Assembly: GCF_000374025.1 (NCBI RefSeq)
Contig: NZ_KB893178.1
Span: 124,001 to 188,000 of the forward strand
DNA: 64,000 nt
Origin: Spirosoma panaciterrae DSM 21099
Lineage (GTDB): Bacteria > Bacteroidota > Bacteroidia > Cytophagales > Spirosomataceae
Reading direction: 5' to 3'
Part shown: one piece after another, positions 27,547 through 34,964 of the stretch
Layout: each line of letters starts with the position of its first letter
How positions within the stretch are numbered: position 1 is the first letter of the stretch
Program-made: the position numbers and the translations under genes
Notes under the pieces: model-generated
Databases searched by the model: none
What the model was told of the DNA's origin: nothing
The model's input: the letters and a program-made list of their open reading frames with translations, nothing else

Positions 27547-27984
27547 GCAAGCACGTATTGGTTTACGCAAAGTAAGAACCAGACTATGAACTCTTGATTA
27601 AAGCAGGGTTATGGTTGTATTAGGTAATGGACTGATTACTAACGATTCCATAATTTTCAGGCTTTGTTCCGGTCACGGGGAATCACGAAACAATTCATTC
27701 GCTTCAATGCCCATGGCTTTACCCGTTCGATACCGCTGCAAACCGCTTCCTAAATTGCATAGGCCTGACGGTATTTAAGCGATTATGAAAACTATATTTT
27801 GATAATACCTGAGTTTATTTATAATAGTTTTGAGATTTCATATCACTGCAAAATTAATTTGAACAACTTTCTCAATTCAGATACTTTTTTTCTAAGTATT
27901 AATTCGTACTTTCACAACACTCTATCTACTAAGGAGTTATATTTGACTTTACTCTTATTTTATCCGGGATAAATACAAAAACTC
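27547..27984. other. Divergent intergenic region
   Basis: About 440 bases between the divergent phosphoesterase and aminotransferase genes. It has no credible gene. The right half (27780-27984) becomes AT-rich and contains the promoter and palindrome listed separately. The left half shows nothing recognisable. Confidence 0.5.
27938..27973 (+). promoter_or_regulatory. Promoter and palindromic operator before the aminotransferase gene
   Basis: TATATTTG at 27938-27945 matches the -7 consensus TAnnTTTG exactly; no good -33 TTTG was seen. Downstream, TTTATCC-G-GGATAAA (27959-27973) is a perfect 7-base palindrome around one base. It lies just past the predicted transcription start and 11 bases before the ATG, a good place for a repressor operator. 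Confidence 0.5.
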
Positions 27985-29157
27985 ATGTCATCACAACTAA
28001 CTCGCCGGGATTGGCTGCGAGCCAGTGGCCTTCTGACGGCCAGCCTAGGCTTAAGTAGATTTACTCCCGCCGAAGCTGCTTACCCTGCCGCTCCGCTTGT
28101 ATCGACGTTCACCAATGAATTTGCCTTTACTGACGACCCGTTCGAAAAAATGGGTAGTCTACGTGCCCGATTGCTGGCGAATGAAAACCCGCTGGGTATA
28201 TCGCCCAATGCCAAACAGGCCTTAGTAAAAGCGGCCGAAATCGGGAACCGATACGCTTTTATGGAGTTTGGCCAGTTGAAGAAATTGATTGCCGCCGACG
28301 AAGGCGTAAAGGCTGAAAACATCCTGATGTCGCCGGGTTCATCGGATATTCTGATGGCAGCTGCCGATAATTTTGCGAAAGGGGGCGGCACCATCCTGAC
28401 CAGCGTGATGACCTACGACGACCTGTTGCAACGGGCCGAAAAACAGGGCGCGAAAATCAAAGCGCTGCCGATGACGAAGGATTATAAATATGACCTACCC
28501 GCCATTAAAGCTGCCATCACACCCGATGTGAAGATGGTTTACATCGTTAATCCAAACAACCCAACGGGTACCATCGTACCAACGGCCGAACTGGAAGCGT
28601 TTTGCCGGGAAGTTGCTCCGAAAGTGCCCGTATTTATCGACGAAGCGTATATTGATTTCTTCGAACCAGCCGAGCGGCCAAAACTTGGCAAACTGGTGTC
28701 GGAAGGGTTAAACGTGATTCTGGCCCGGACCTTCTCGAAAATTCATGGTTTTGCCGGATTACGACTGGGGTATGCCATGGCCCAGCCTGCTATGCTTAGA
28801 ATCCTGCGTGATTATACCAATGGCGACTTTGCTGTGAGCATTACAACCCTGATGGCTGGTATTGCCAGCTACCAGGACAAGGATTGGCAAAACCACTGTC
28901 GGGCCGAAAACGCGAAAGCGCGTGCCTACACGACGAAAGCGCTGGCCGATATGGGCTATGAAGTTATTCCTTCGTCGACCAACTTTATCCTGTTCCCCAT
29001 CCGAATGAAAACCGGACCTTTCAGCAACCAGATGTTTGCGCAGGGAATCGGTATTCAGACCCGCGATTTCAACGGCCAACCGTATTGCCGGGTCAGCGTT
29101 GGCACTATGGACGAAATGGCCATTTTTATGGACGGGTTTAAAAAAGTGGTTGGATAA
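27985..29157 (+). CDS. Tat-exported PLP aminotransferase (HisC-like fold)
   Basis: A 390-residue fold-type I aminotransferase related to histidinol-phosphate aminotransferase. The N-terminus is a twin-arginine signal (LTRRDWLRASGLLTASLGLS), so it is likely exported with its cofactor bound. Catalytic marks are ANENPLGISPNAKQAL, the Tyr/Asn region MVYIVNPNNPTGTIVPTAEL, the PLP-binding Asp/Tyr in FIDEAYIDFFEP, and the Schiff-base Lys 252 in ARTFSKIHGFAGLRLGYA. A true HisC would be cytoplasmic and beside his genes, which is not the case here. It is followed 103 bases later by an exported amine oxidase. The substrate is probably an amino acid or amine outside the cytoplasm, an inference from export and neighbour. 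Confidence 0.88.
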   Translation: MSSQLTRRDWLRASGLLTASLGLSRFTPAEAAYPAAPLVSTFTNEFAFTDDPFEKMGSLRARLLANENPLGISPNAKQALVKAAEIGNRYAFMEFGQLKKLIAADEGVKAENILMSPGSSDILMAAADNFAKGGGTILTSVMTYDDLLQRAEKQGAKIKALPMTKDYKYDLPAIKAAITPDVKMVYIVNPNNPTGTIVPTAELEAFCREVAPKVPVFIDEAYIDFFEPAERPKLGKLVSEGLNVILARTFSKIHGFAGLRLGYAMAQPAMLRILRDYTNGDFAVSITTLMAGIASYQDKDWQNHCRAENAKARAYTTKALADMGYEVIPSSTNFILFPIRMKTGPFSNQMFAQGIGIQTRDFNGQPYCRVSVGTMDEMAIFMDGFKKVVG

Positions 29158-29175
29158 AGGAAGTATTGGGAGTGA

Positions 29176-29237
29176 GGAGCGAGGAGTGAGAATGCTGGCG
29201 CAATCTTGTCATGCGGAGCATTCTCACTCCTCGCTCC
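29176..29237. repeat. Purine-rich palindrome with GAGGAGCGAG-type repeats
   Basis: Arms 29176-29196 and 29217-29237 are perfect 21-base complements. Outside them the right arm continues with further copies of the same purine/pyrimidine unit (about 7-10 bases, GGAGCGA-like). The element fills the space between the aminotransferase and amine oxidase genes and ends just before the oxidase start. It resembles low-complexity intergenic repeats seen in Bacteroidota. Confidence 0.65.
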
Positions 29238-29260
29238 TCGCTCCTCACTCCTGATAAACT

Positions 29261-30835
29261 ATGACAAGACGCGATTTTATTAATGCAACCAGTGCCAGCT
29301 ATGCCAGTTTGTTGGCGTGGGGAATGATTCACCCGGCTCCCGCGTCGGCGTTCGAACTCCCCGCCAACGGCCAGATGCAGGATGGTAAAGGACGAAAAGT
29401 AATCATTTTAGGGGCGGGGCTGGCTGGTCTGACGGCGGCCTATGAGCTGGGCAAACTCGGTTACGACTGCACTGTGCTGGAAGCCCGCTCCCGTTCGGGT
29501 GGCCGGGTCTGGACCATCCGGGGCGGTACCAAAGAAACCGAACTGGGTGGAGGTACGCCACAAACCTGTACGTTTGAAGATGGCTTGTATTTCAACGGCG
29601 GAGCGGCCCGTATTCCCCATCATCACCAGATCACACTTCATTACTGCCGGGAGTTAGGCGTGCCGTTGCAGATATTCAATGGGTCGAACGAATCGGCTTA
29701 CCTCTACAACGATGGGGGAACGGGCAATTTTGCCAACCGACGGATGCGTATTAGTGATTATCACCACGATATGCGCGGCTATACGGCTGAACTGCTGGCC
29801 AAAGCCCTCGACCAGTCGTCGCTGGATCAACAATTGACGAAGGAAGACGTTGAAAAACTTATCGACTTTCTGAAAAACGAAGGCGATCTGAACACGGCTC
29901 ATCTCTACAAAGGCACCAATCGGCGGGGGTACAAAGACAAAAGCGATCCTGGTGCTGGTAATACCCCCGGTACATTGAGCGACCCTTATGGGCTTACCGA
30001 TCTGCTCCGGTCGGGATTTATGCAGCCGGTATTCTACAACGTGGGCGACTACGCCTATGAACAGCAGGCTACCCTGTTGCAGCCCGTTGGTGGGATGGAT
30101 ATGATTCCGAGAGCATTTGAGAAAAAGCTGGCGGGTAAAATCCTGTTCAACGCGCCCGTCAAAGAGCTTCGCAAAACGGAAAATGGCGTTCGGGTTATTT
30201 ATCAGAAAGATGGAAAACCCGTTGAGCTGACTGGTGAATTCTGCGTCTGTACTTTGCCGTTGCCCATGCTCAAAAATCTGGAATCGGACCTGTCGGGTAC
30301 GGTACAGCGAGCGGCTGATTTTATTCCGTACATGAAAACGGGTAAAATCGGTCTGCAATTCAAGCGTCGGTTCTGGGAGGAAGATGACGGGATTTACGGG
30401 GGTATTTCCCGAACCAACCTGGACATCAACCAAATCTGGTATCCGTCGTTTGGTTTGCAGGAAAAGAAAGGGGTTTTGATCGGCTACTACAACTTTTATA
30501 GCCGGGCTGAGGCTGTTGGCGCTCTATCGGTTGCCGATCGGCAGAAACTGGCCCTGGAGCAGGGTGGGAAAATCCATCCTCAATATCCGGCCGAGTTTGA
30601 AAATTCGTTTTCGCTGGCCTGGCATCGGACGCCGTATAGCAATGGTGGCTGGGCCAATTACGACGACGCTACCCGGAAAAAATACTATCCGGCCCTGCTC
30701 GAACCCGATGGAAACATCTATTTTGCCGGTGAGCATACTACGTATCTGACGGCCTGGATGGCTGGCGCGTTCACATCGGCCCGCCGTACGGTCGAAGCCA
30801 TTCATGCCCGCGTAGGTGAGTACACCAAGAAGTAA
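29261..30835 (+). CDS. Tat-exported flavin monoamine oxidase family protein
   Basis: A 524-residue FAD-dependent amine oxidase. The signal MTRRDFINATSASYASLLAWG is of twin-arginine type. The FAD-binding beta-alpha-beta unit is VIILGAGLAGLTAAYELGKLGYDCTVLEARSRSGGRVWT (about residues 47-86). Next comes the substrate-side GGAARIPHHHQITLHYCRELGV. The C-terminal FAD contact is NIYFAGEHTTYLTAWMAGAFTSARRTVEAI. The family oxidises amines or L-amino acids to the imine with H2O2. It lies between an exported aminotransferase and a Hint protein on the same strand; a shared substrate is likely but unproven. Confidence 0.9.
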   Translation: MTRRDFINATSASYASLLAWGMIHPAPASAFELPANGQMQDGKGRKVIILGAGLAGLTAAYELGKLGYDCTVLEARSRSGGRVWTIRGGTKETELGGGTPQTCTFEDGLYFNGGAARIPHHHQITLHYCRELGVPLQIFNGSNESAYLYNDGGTGNFANRRMRISDYHHDMRGYTAELLAKALDQSSLDQQLTKEDVEKLIDFLKNEGDLNTAHLYKGTNRRGYKDKSDPGAGNTPGTLSDPYGLTDLLRSGFMQPVFYNVGDYAYEQQATLLQPVGGMDMIPRAFEKKLAGKILFNAPVKELRKTENGVRVIYQKDGKPVELTGEFCVCTLPLPMLKNLESDLSGTVQRAADFIPYMKTGKIGLQFKRRFWEEDDGIYGGISRTNLDINQIWYPSFGLQEKKGVLIGYYNFYSRAEAVGALSVADRQKLALEQGGKIHPQYPAEFENSFSLAWHRTPYSNGGWANYDDATRKKYYPALLEPDGNIYFAGEHTTYLTAWMAGAFTSARRTVEAIHARVGEYTKK

Positions 30836-30845
30836 TGATTTTACA

Positions 30846-30930
30846 TTTGTCATGCTGACGAAGGAAGCATCTTCATCGCTATTATAAATTGTGTCCTGCT
30901 CGAAGATGCTTCCTTCGTCAGCATGACAAA
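30846..30930. repeat. Perfect 29-base palindrome, dispersed repeat family
   Basis: Arms 30846-30874 and 30902-30930 are exact complements (29 bases) around a 27-base loop. The arm core is GTCATGCTGACGAAGGAAGC. It ends 7 bases before the start codon of the Hint gene. A degenerate relative lies at 17656. The length, symmetry and repeated core suggest a REP- or MITE-like element rather than a simple terminator. Confidence 0.75.
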
Positions 30931-30937
30931 AAATACT

Positions 30938-31939
30938 ATGAAAAACAACCTGCTCTCTCTTTTACTTTTTATTTGCTGTGCCGTTTCTACTCAGTTGATT
31001 AGCCAGCGTGTGTGGGCACAAACGGCTTCGGCCAGCATGACGGTCGATCAGTTGAATGCGATCAAAGCCATCAAAATCGCTAACCTCGATAAAGACACTT
31101 ATTTCAAATCAGGTGGCTTTATCCTCGACCGCTATGAAGAACGTCCGGCCTATGTGTTTGCGTACAGCGATGGCATTACCCGGAAAATTTACCTCTACAA
31201 AGTGTTTGCGGCCGAAGACACCAAAGAACTGGGGCTGCTTGCTGTTTATAAAAACGAAAAGACGGGGGCCATAAAGCCCTTCGTTATTCCCGGAGCTTCA
31301 GCCGACCGAAAAGCCTGGGATGCCTACATCGACGATCTGAAATACGTTGGCGAGAAAGAACCCGGCCTTATGTCGACGCTGACGTTTGTACTTTCCCGCG
31401 AAATGGCTGGTTTATTGTCGGGCGGTGCTGGTAAGTCGGAAGAGGGGAGTGGTAAGAAAAAAGAGGAATACAATTTCTGCTTTCCAGCCAACGCTCCGGT
31501 AACCCTGGCCGACGGTTCTACCAAATCCATTCAGGATATTGCCGTAAACGATGTGGTGATGGGCTACGATGCGAAAACCAAAACCCTTACGACCACGCAT
31601 GTTACCCGTGTGGATGTGCATACAGGCTCGTTTGCGCTGGCAGGTGTATGGCTGGCACCCGTTCAGGAAGTAACGGCCGATACCCGCGCTAGTCTGACAG
31701 CACCTATACTGCTCGAAGCAACGGCTAATCACCCGGTGTTGACAGCTACGGGCCGAAAGGCGCTGGGTGAGGTAAAAACGGGTGAGGTAGTTTACCGCTA
31801 TGATGCCACAACGCAGGGGGTAGCAGCCTATAAAGTGGTTCGTCTCGAAACCTCCGTTCGTTCGGTTAAGAACGTATATAACCTGGCTACTGAATCCGGG
31901 GCTTATCTGGTTGGCGAAACTATAGTGCTCGATAAGTAA
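30938..31939 (+). CDS. Secreted protein ending in a Hint (hedgehog/intein) autoprocessing domain
   Basis: A 333-residue protein starting at the ATG at 30938. Residues 1-28 are a signal peptide (MKNNLLSLLLFICCAVSTQL..VWAQ). Residues about 34-160 form a domain I do not recognise. Residues 161-178 are a Gly/Ser/Lys/Glu linker. A Hint domain runs from Cys 181 (FCFPANAPVTLADGSTKSIQDIAVNDVVMGYD) to the end, with the TxxH motif as TANH at 262-265. The C-terminus reads SGAYLVGETIVLDK where inteins have a V-HN motif, and nothing follows, so splicing is impossible. N-terminal cleavage, as in hedgehog proteins, remains possible. The gene follows the exported aminotransferase and amine oxidase. Confidence 0.8.
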   Translation: MKNNLLSLLLFICCAVSTQLISQRVWAQTASASMTVDQLNAIKAIKIANLDKDTYFKSGGFILDRYEERPAYVFAYSDGITRKIYLYKVFAAEDTKELGLLAVYKNEKTGAIKPFVIPGASADRKAWDAYIDDLKYVGEKEPGLMSTLTFVLSREMAGLLSGGAGKSEEGSGKKKEEYNFCFPANAPVTLADGSTKSIQDIAVNDVVMGYDAKTKTLTTTHVTRVDVHTGSFALAGVWLAPVQEVTADTRASLTAPILLEATANHPVLTATGRKALGEVKTGEVVYRYDATTQGVAAYKVVRLETSVRSVKNVYNLATESGAYLVGETIVLDK

Positions 31940-31948
31940 AATAAACAC

Positions 31949-31978
31949 TTTGATTATACCAGAAAGGGTATAAATTTG
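31949..31978 (+). promoter_or_regulatory. Promoter of the hipBST-like operon
   Basis: TTTG at 31949-31952 (-33) and TAAATTTG at 31971-31978 (exact TAnnTTTG, -7) are separated by 18 bases. This is the best Bacteroidota-type promoter in the window. The predicted start lies about 30 bases before the hipB ATG. An operator copy fills the -33 to -7 spacer. Confidence 0.75.
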
Positions 31979-32013
31979 GATTTGCAACCCAGATTTATAC
32001 CCTTTCTGGTATA
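31955..32013. promoter_or_regulatory. Two HipB-type operators in inverted orientation
   Basis: TATACCAGAAAGGGTATA (31955-31972) and its exact reverse complement (31996-32013) each have the form TATAC-N8-GTATA. The arms of the whole inverted repeat extend to 21 bases (31955-31975 and 31993-32013). E. coli HipB binds TATCC-N8-GGATA, so the spacing is the same. The first site lies inside the promoter and the second ends 3 bases before the hipB start codon. Confidence 0.75.
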
Positions 32014-32016
32014 GTT

Positions 32017-32235
32017 ATGAAAACAGCACTTGGAGAGTTTATCAAATTGCGACGTAGACAGGCAGGGCTTACACAGGAAGAGCTGGCTTACAAAGCAGGG
32101 GTTGGCCTACGATTTATTCGTGACATGGAGCAGGGAAAAGAATCGCTACGGCTGGATAAAGTAAATCAGGTACTAGGGCTGTTCAACCATGAAGCTGGGC
32201 CAGTACTAAAAATAAACACAGGTCATGAATCGTAA
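32017..32235 (+). CDS. hipB: HipB-like antitoxin/repressor
   Basis: A 72-residue XRE-family helix-turn-helix protein (FIKLRRRQAGLTQEELAYKAGVGLRFIRDMEQGKESLRLDKVNQVL). It is the DNA-binding member of a HipBST-type toxin-antitoxin module. The recognition helix lies in GVGLRFIRDMEQGK. Its own operators precede it. Its last codons overlap the start of the next gene by 11 bases, a sign of translational coupling. The short C-terminus (NHEAGPVLKINTGHES) could contact the toxin. The symbol is given by homology of arrangement. Confidence 0.88.
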   Translation: MKTALGEFIKLRRRQAGLTQEELAYKAGVGLRFIRDMEQGKESLRLDKVNQVLGLFNHEAGPVLKINTGHES

Positions 32236-32545
32236 TGCCGAAGTTTGGGTTGGCGATTCCGTCGCTGGGCTTCTTCAGGAAACCGACGAAGGCTATGTGT
32301 TTATTTATTCGGAAACCTATGTAAATATGCCAGAAGCACAGCCTATTAGCCTCACCATGCCGCTTCGGTCAGAAGCCTATCAAAGCACGATTCTTTTTCC
32401 ATTTTTCGACGGATTAATTCCCGAAGGCTGGTTACTGGATATAGCCCAGGATAATTGGAAAATTCAGTCAAATGATCGCTTTGGGCTATTACTGGCGTGT
32501 TGCCGTGATTGTATTGGAGCCGTTAGTATTATCGCCTATGACTAG
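32225..32545 (+). CDS. hipS: HipS-like small protein (HipA N-terminal subdomain)
   Basis: A 106-residue protein matching the HipA N-terminal subdomain 1: AEVWVGDSVAGLLQETDEGYVFIYSETYV, then PISLTMPLRSEAYQSTILFPFFDGLIPEGWLLD. In single-chain HipA this part is fused to the kinase. Here it is a separate gene, as in the HipBST system described in enteropathogenic E. coli, where HipS rather than HipB neutralises the kinase. It overlaps hipB by 11 bases upstream and the kinase gene by 8 bases downstream. The ATG at 32225 fits the coupled layout. The antitoxin role is an inference from family. Confidence 0.85.
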   Translation: MNRNAEVWVGDSVAGLLQETDEGYVFIYSETYVNMPEAQPISLTMPLRSEAYQSTILFPFFDGLIPEGWLLDIAQDNWKIQSNDRFGLLLACCRDCIGAVSIIAYD

Positions 32546-33488
32546 TCGTTGTCTGTATTGTTATCGACCGCTTGCTGATAATGAAGAAGGCTTTCATGCT
32601 TCCTGTAGTAAGGCCTTTTTTGGGCAATCGAAACCGCCTGTTCTGCCCTATTCTCTGGAAACTATGCATACATTGGCGGAGCAGATTGTGCGGCAGAGCA
32701 TTACAGTTACGGGAGTTCAGCCTAAACTATCCATCCATATAGAACGCCAGCATGGTCAGTCACGTCTTACCTTGGTCGGCTTATGGGGGCATTACATTCT
32801 AAAGCCACCTTATGCTTTATACCCCGGAATGCCGGAGATTGAGGACCTTACTATGCATTTGGCAGCCGTTTTTGGTATCCGAACGGTGCCGCATACATTA
32901 ATCCGCCTGCAAACGGGGGAGCTGGCCTATCTGACGAAACGAATTGATCGAACCGAGGATGGGCAAAAACTGGCTATGGAAGATTTTTGCCAGTTAGCTG
33001 AGCGACTGACAGCCGATAAATACAAAGGGTCGATGGAATTGGTTGCCCGGCTCATTCAGAAGCATAGTGCGCATTATGCGTTGGATTGGGTGACCCTTTA
33101 CGAACTGACTTTGTTCTGTTTTCTGACGGGCAATGCCGATATGCATTTGAAAAACTTTTCGCTCTGGCGGACAAAGGCGGGTATCAGTCTGACTCCTGCC
33201 TACGATTTACTGGCTACTAAATTGTTGTTACCGACCGATATGGAAGAGTTGGCTCTTTCGCTCAATGGCAAAAAAAGCCGTTTTCGTCAGAGTGATTGGG
33301 AAGCCTTTGCCACTTATCTGAACCTTACGTCCAAACAGCAAGCCAATGTTTTTCGGCGATTTGGGCAAAGGTTATCGCAGGCAGTGGCGTTGATTGGCCA
33401 GAGTTTTTTGGGACAAGAACAGCAAATGGCCTACATCGCACTTATTCAGGAACGCGCTCAGCGGTTAGGGCTAGCTATTAACGCATAG
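32538..33488 (+). CDS. hipT: HipT-like Ser/Thr kinase toxin (HipA C-terminal domain)
   Basis: A 316-residue HipA-family kinase beginning at the ATG at 32538, which overlaps the hipS stop. The N-terminus has a small zinc-knuckle-like motif, Cys 5-x2-Cys 8 and His 20-x2-Cys 23 (CLYCYRPL..FHASC), often seen in this Bacteroidota subgroup. The nucleotide loop region is QSITVTGVQPK, with possible autophosphorylation residues Ser 54 and Thr 56. The catalytic loop is FLTGNADMHLKNFSL and the metal-binding loop is LTPAYDLLAT. In E. coli, HipA phosphorylates GltX and HipT phosphorylates TrpS, which stops translation. The target here is not known. All catalytic motifs look intact. Confidence 0.9.
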   Translation: MTSRCLYCYRPLADNEEGFHASCSKAFFGQSKPPVLPYSLETMHTLAEQIVRQSITVTGVQPKLSIHIERQHGQSRLTLVGLWGHYILKPPYALYPGMPEIEDLTMHLAAVFGIRTVPHTLIRLQTGELAYLTKRIDRTEDGQKLAMEDFCQLAERLTADKYKGSMELVARLIQKHSAHYALDWVTLYELTLFCFLTGNADMHLKNFSLWRTKAGISLTPAYDLLATKLLLPTDMEELALSLNGKKSRFRQSDWEAFATYLNLTSKQQANVFRRFGQRLSQAVALIGQSFLGQEQQMAYIALIQERAQRLGLAINA

Positions 33489-33561
33489 GATTTTTAATAG
33501 TCGTTAGGTAGTCTGGCGAAATACGTGTCTGTTTTGCATTGTCCTATTCTGCTTTTGCCTG

Positions 33562-33595
33562 TACATTTGTTCAATAAAATCGTATGCTCGCATAC
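33562..33595 (+). promoter_or_regulatory. Promoter and operator-like palindrome before the thiolase gene
   Basis: TACATTTG at 33562-33569 matches the -7 consensus exactly; no -33 element at the usual distance is clear. Then GTATGC-TC-GCATAC (33582-33595) is a perfect 6-base palindrome with a 2-base centre, just past the predicted start of transcription. It could be a repressor site for the beta-oxidation genes. Confidence 0.45.
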
Positions 33596-33614
33596 TAATT
33601 CAGGCAACAAAATC

Positions 33615-34823
33615 ATGGCAGAAGCTTTCATTTATGATGCGGTTCGCACACCGCGTGGGCGCGGTAAAAGCGACGGTTCGTTGCATGACGTGCAGCCCAT
33701 TCAACTCCTGACCACCGTTCTGCGCGAACTTCGGGATCGTAATCAACTCGACACCTCCCTGGTCGATGATGTGATTATGGGCTGCGTAACGCCCATTGGC
33801 GAACAAGGGGCCGACATTGCCCGAACAGCCGCCATTGTGGCCGGTTACGCCGAATCGGTGGCGGGCGTACAACTCAACCGATTTTGTTCGTCGGGTCTGG
33901 AAGCGATCAACATGGCTGCGGCTTATGTAATGTCGGGGCAAGTAGATGCCGTTGTAGCCGGTGGTGTGGAGTCGATGTCGCGGGTGCCGATGGGCTCTGA
34001 TGGTGGGGCTCTGTTCATGAACCCTCAGATTGTAGCCCAGCATAATATTGTTCCCCAGGGTATTTCGGCCGATCTGATTGCGACGAAATATGGCTACTCC
34101 CGGAACGATGTCGATACGTTTGCGGCTGAGTCATACCGTAGAGCTGTTGAGGCTCAGGCGGCCAATCGCTTTCAGAAAACGCTGATTCCCATCAAAGATG
34201 TTGTTGGGACCACCTTGCTCGACCGCGACGAAGGGGTACGGCCCGGTACAACGGTTGAGAGTTTAAGCAAACTCAAGCCCGCATTTGAAGGCATCGGGCA
34301 GATGGGGCTAGATGCACTGGCGCTGCTCAAATACGCTCAATACGACAAAATAAACCACGTTCATCATGCCGGTAACTCCTCGCAGATTGTCGACGGAGCC
34401 GCTGGCTTACTGATCGGTAGTAAGGAGTTCGGTGAAAAAACAGGCTTAAAACCGCGCGCTCGAATTAAATCATTTGCCGTAGTTGGTTCTGAACCAACTA
34501 TCATGCTGACAGGACCTGTTCCGGCCACGCGCAAAGTGCTTAAGCGGGCGGGTATGCAAATCAGCGACATCGATCTGTTTGAGGTCAACGAGGCTTTTGC
34601 GGCTGTGCCCTTATTGTTCATGGACGAGCTTGGTGTATCGCATAACCAACTGAATGTGAATGGAGGGTCGATAGCGTTAGGTCATCCGCTGGGGGCAACC
34701 GGAGCCATCTTATCGGCCACGCTGCTCGATGAGCTGGAACGCACTGACAAACAGGTTGGTCTCACTACCCTCTGCATTGGCGGAGGTATGGGAATCGCCA
34801 CCATTTTTGAGCGCGTAAATTGA
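33615..34823 (+). CDS. Acetyl-CoA acyltransferase (thiolase)
   Basis: A 402-residue thiolase that splits 3-ketoacyl-CoA with CoA in beta-oxidation. The ATG at 33615 is chosen because upstream codons overlap the promoter. The nucleophile Cys 91 lies in [16 protein letters not shown], followed by [12 protein letters not shown]. The C-terminal active-site His is in [18 protein letters not shown], and the second Cys is in [17 protein letters not shown]. It resembles the FadA/acetyl-CoA acetyltransferase group. It is followed on the same strand by the bifunctional hydratase/dehydrogenase, so fatty-acid degradation is more likely than acetoacetyl-CoA synthesis. Confidence 0.93.
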   Translation: MAEAFIYDAVRTPRGRGKSDGSLHDVQPIQLLTTVLRELRDRNQLDTSLVDDVIMGCVTPIGEQGADIARTAAIVAGYAESVAGVQLNRFCSSGLEAINMAAAYVMSGQVDAVVAGGVESMSRVPMGSDGGALFMNPQIVAQHNIVPQGISADLIATKYGYSRNDVDTFAAESYRRAVEAQAANRFQKTLIPIKDVVGTTLLDRDEGVRPGTTVESLSKLKPAFEGIGQMGLDALALLKYAQYDKINHVHHAGNSSQIVDGAAGLLIGSKEFGEKTGLKPRARIKSFAVVGSEPTIMLTGPVPATRKVLKRAGMQISDIDLFEVNEAFAAVPLLFMDELGVSHNQLNVNGGSIALGHPLGATGAILSATLLDELERTDKQVGLTTLCIGGGMGIATIFERVN

Positions 34824-34826
34824 ATC

Positions 34827-34908
34827 AATAGAACACGGATTGTTATGATTCTTATGATTTGTTAAGATCTGTGTAAATCATAAGAATCATAGCAATCTGC
34901 GTTCTATT
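34827..34908. repeat. Long near-perfect palindrome between fad genes
   Basis: Arms 34827-34860 and 34875-34908 (34 bases each, 3 mismatches) with a 14-base loop. The inner 17 bases pair perfectly (ATGATTCTTATGATTT with its complement). It lies 4 bases after the thiolase stop. It could limit read-through to the downstream gene, but its length suggests a dispersed element. Confidence 0.7.
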
Positions 34909-34964
34909 CTTGTAGGTAAATAGTTGATTAATAGATTATTATACGGTATTATGCGTTTTCACTA

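Noticed and set aside
27985..29157. True histidinol-phosphate aminotransferase of histidine synthesis
   Set aside because: It carries a Tat signal and has no his genes around it; only the fold is shared.
29138..29332. A small minus-strand protein containing two copies of VRSEERGVRM-like sequence
   Set aside because: It is only the translation of the purine-rich palindrome between two genes.
32225..33488. A single hipA gene broken by a frameshift
   Set aside because: Both parts have their own start, end and family-specific sequence (a Cys/His knuckle at the start of the kinase), and the short overlaps match a known split arrangement (HipBST).
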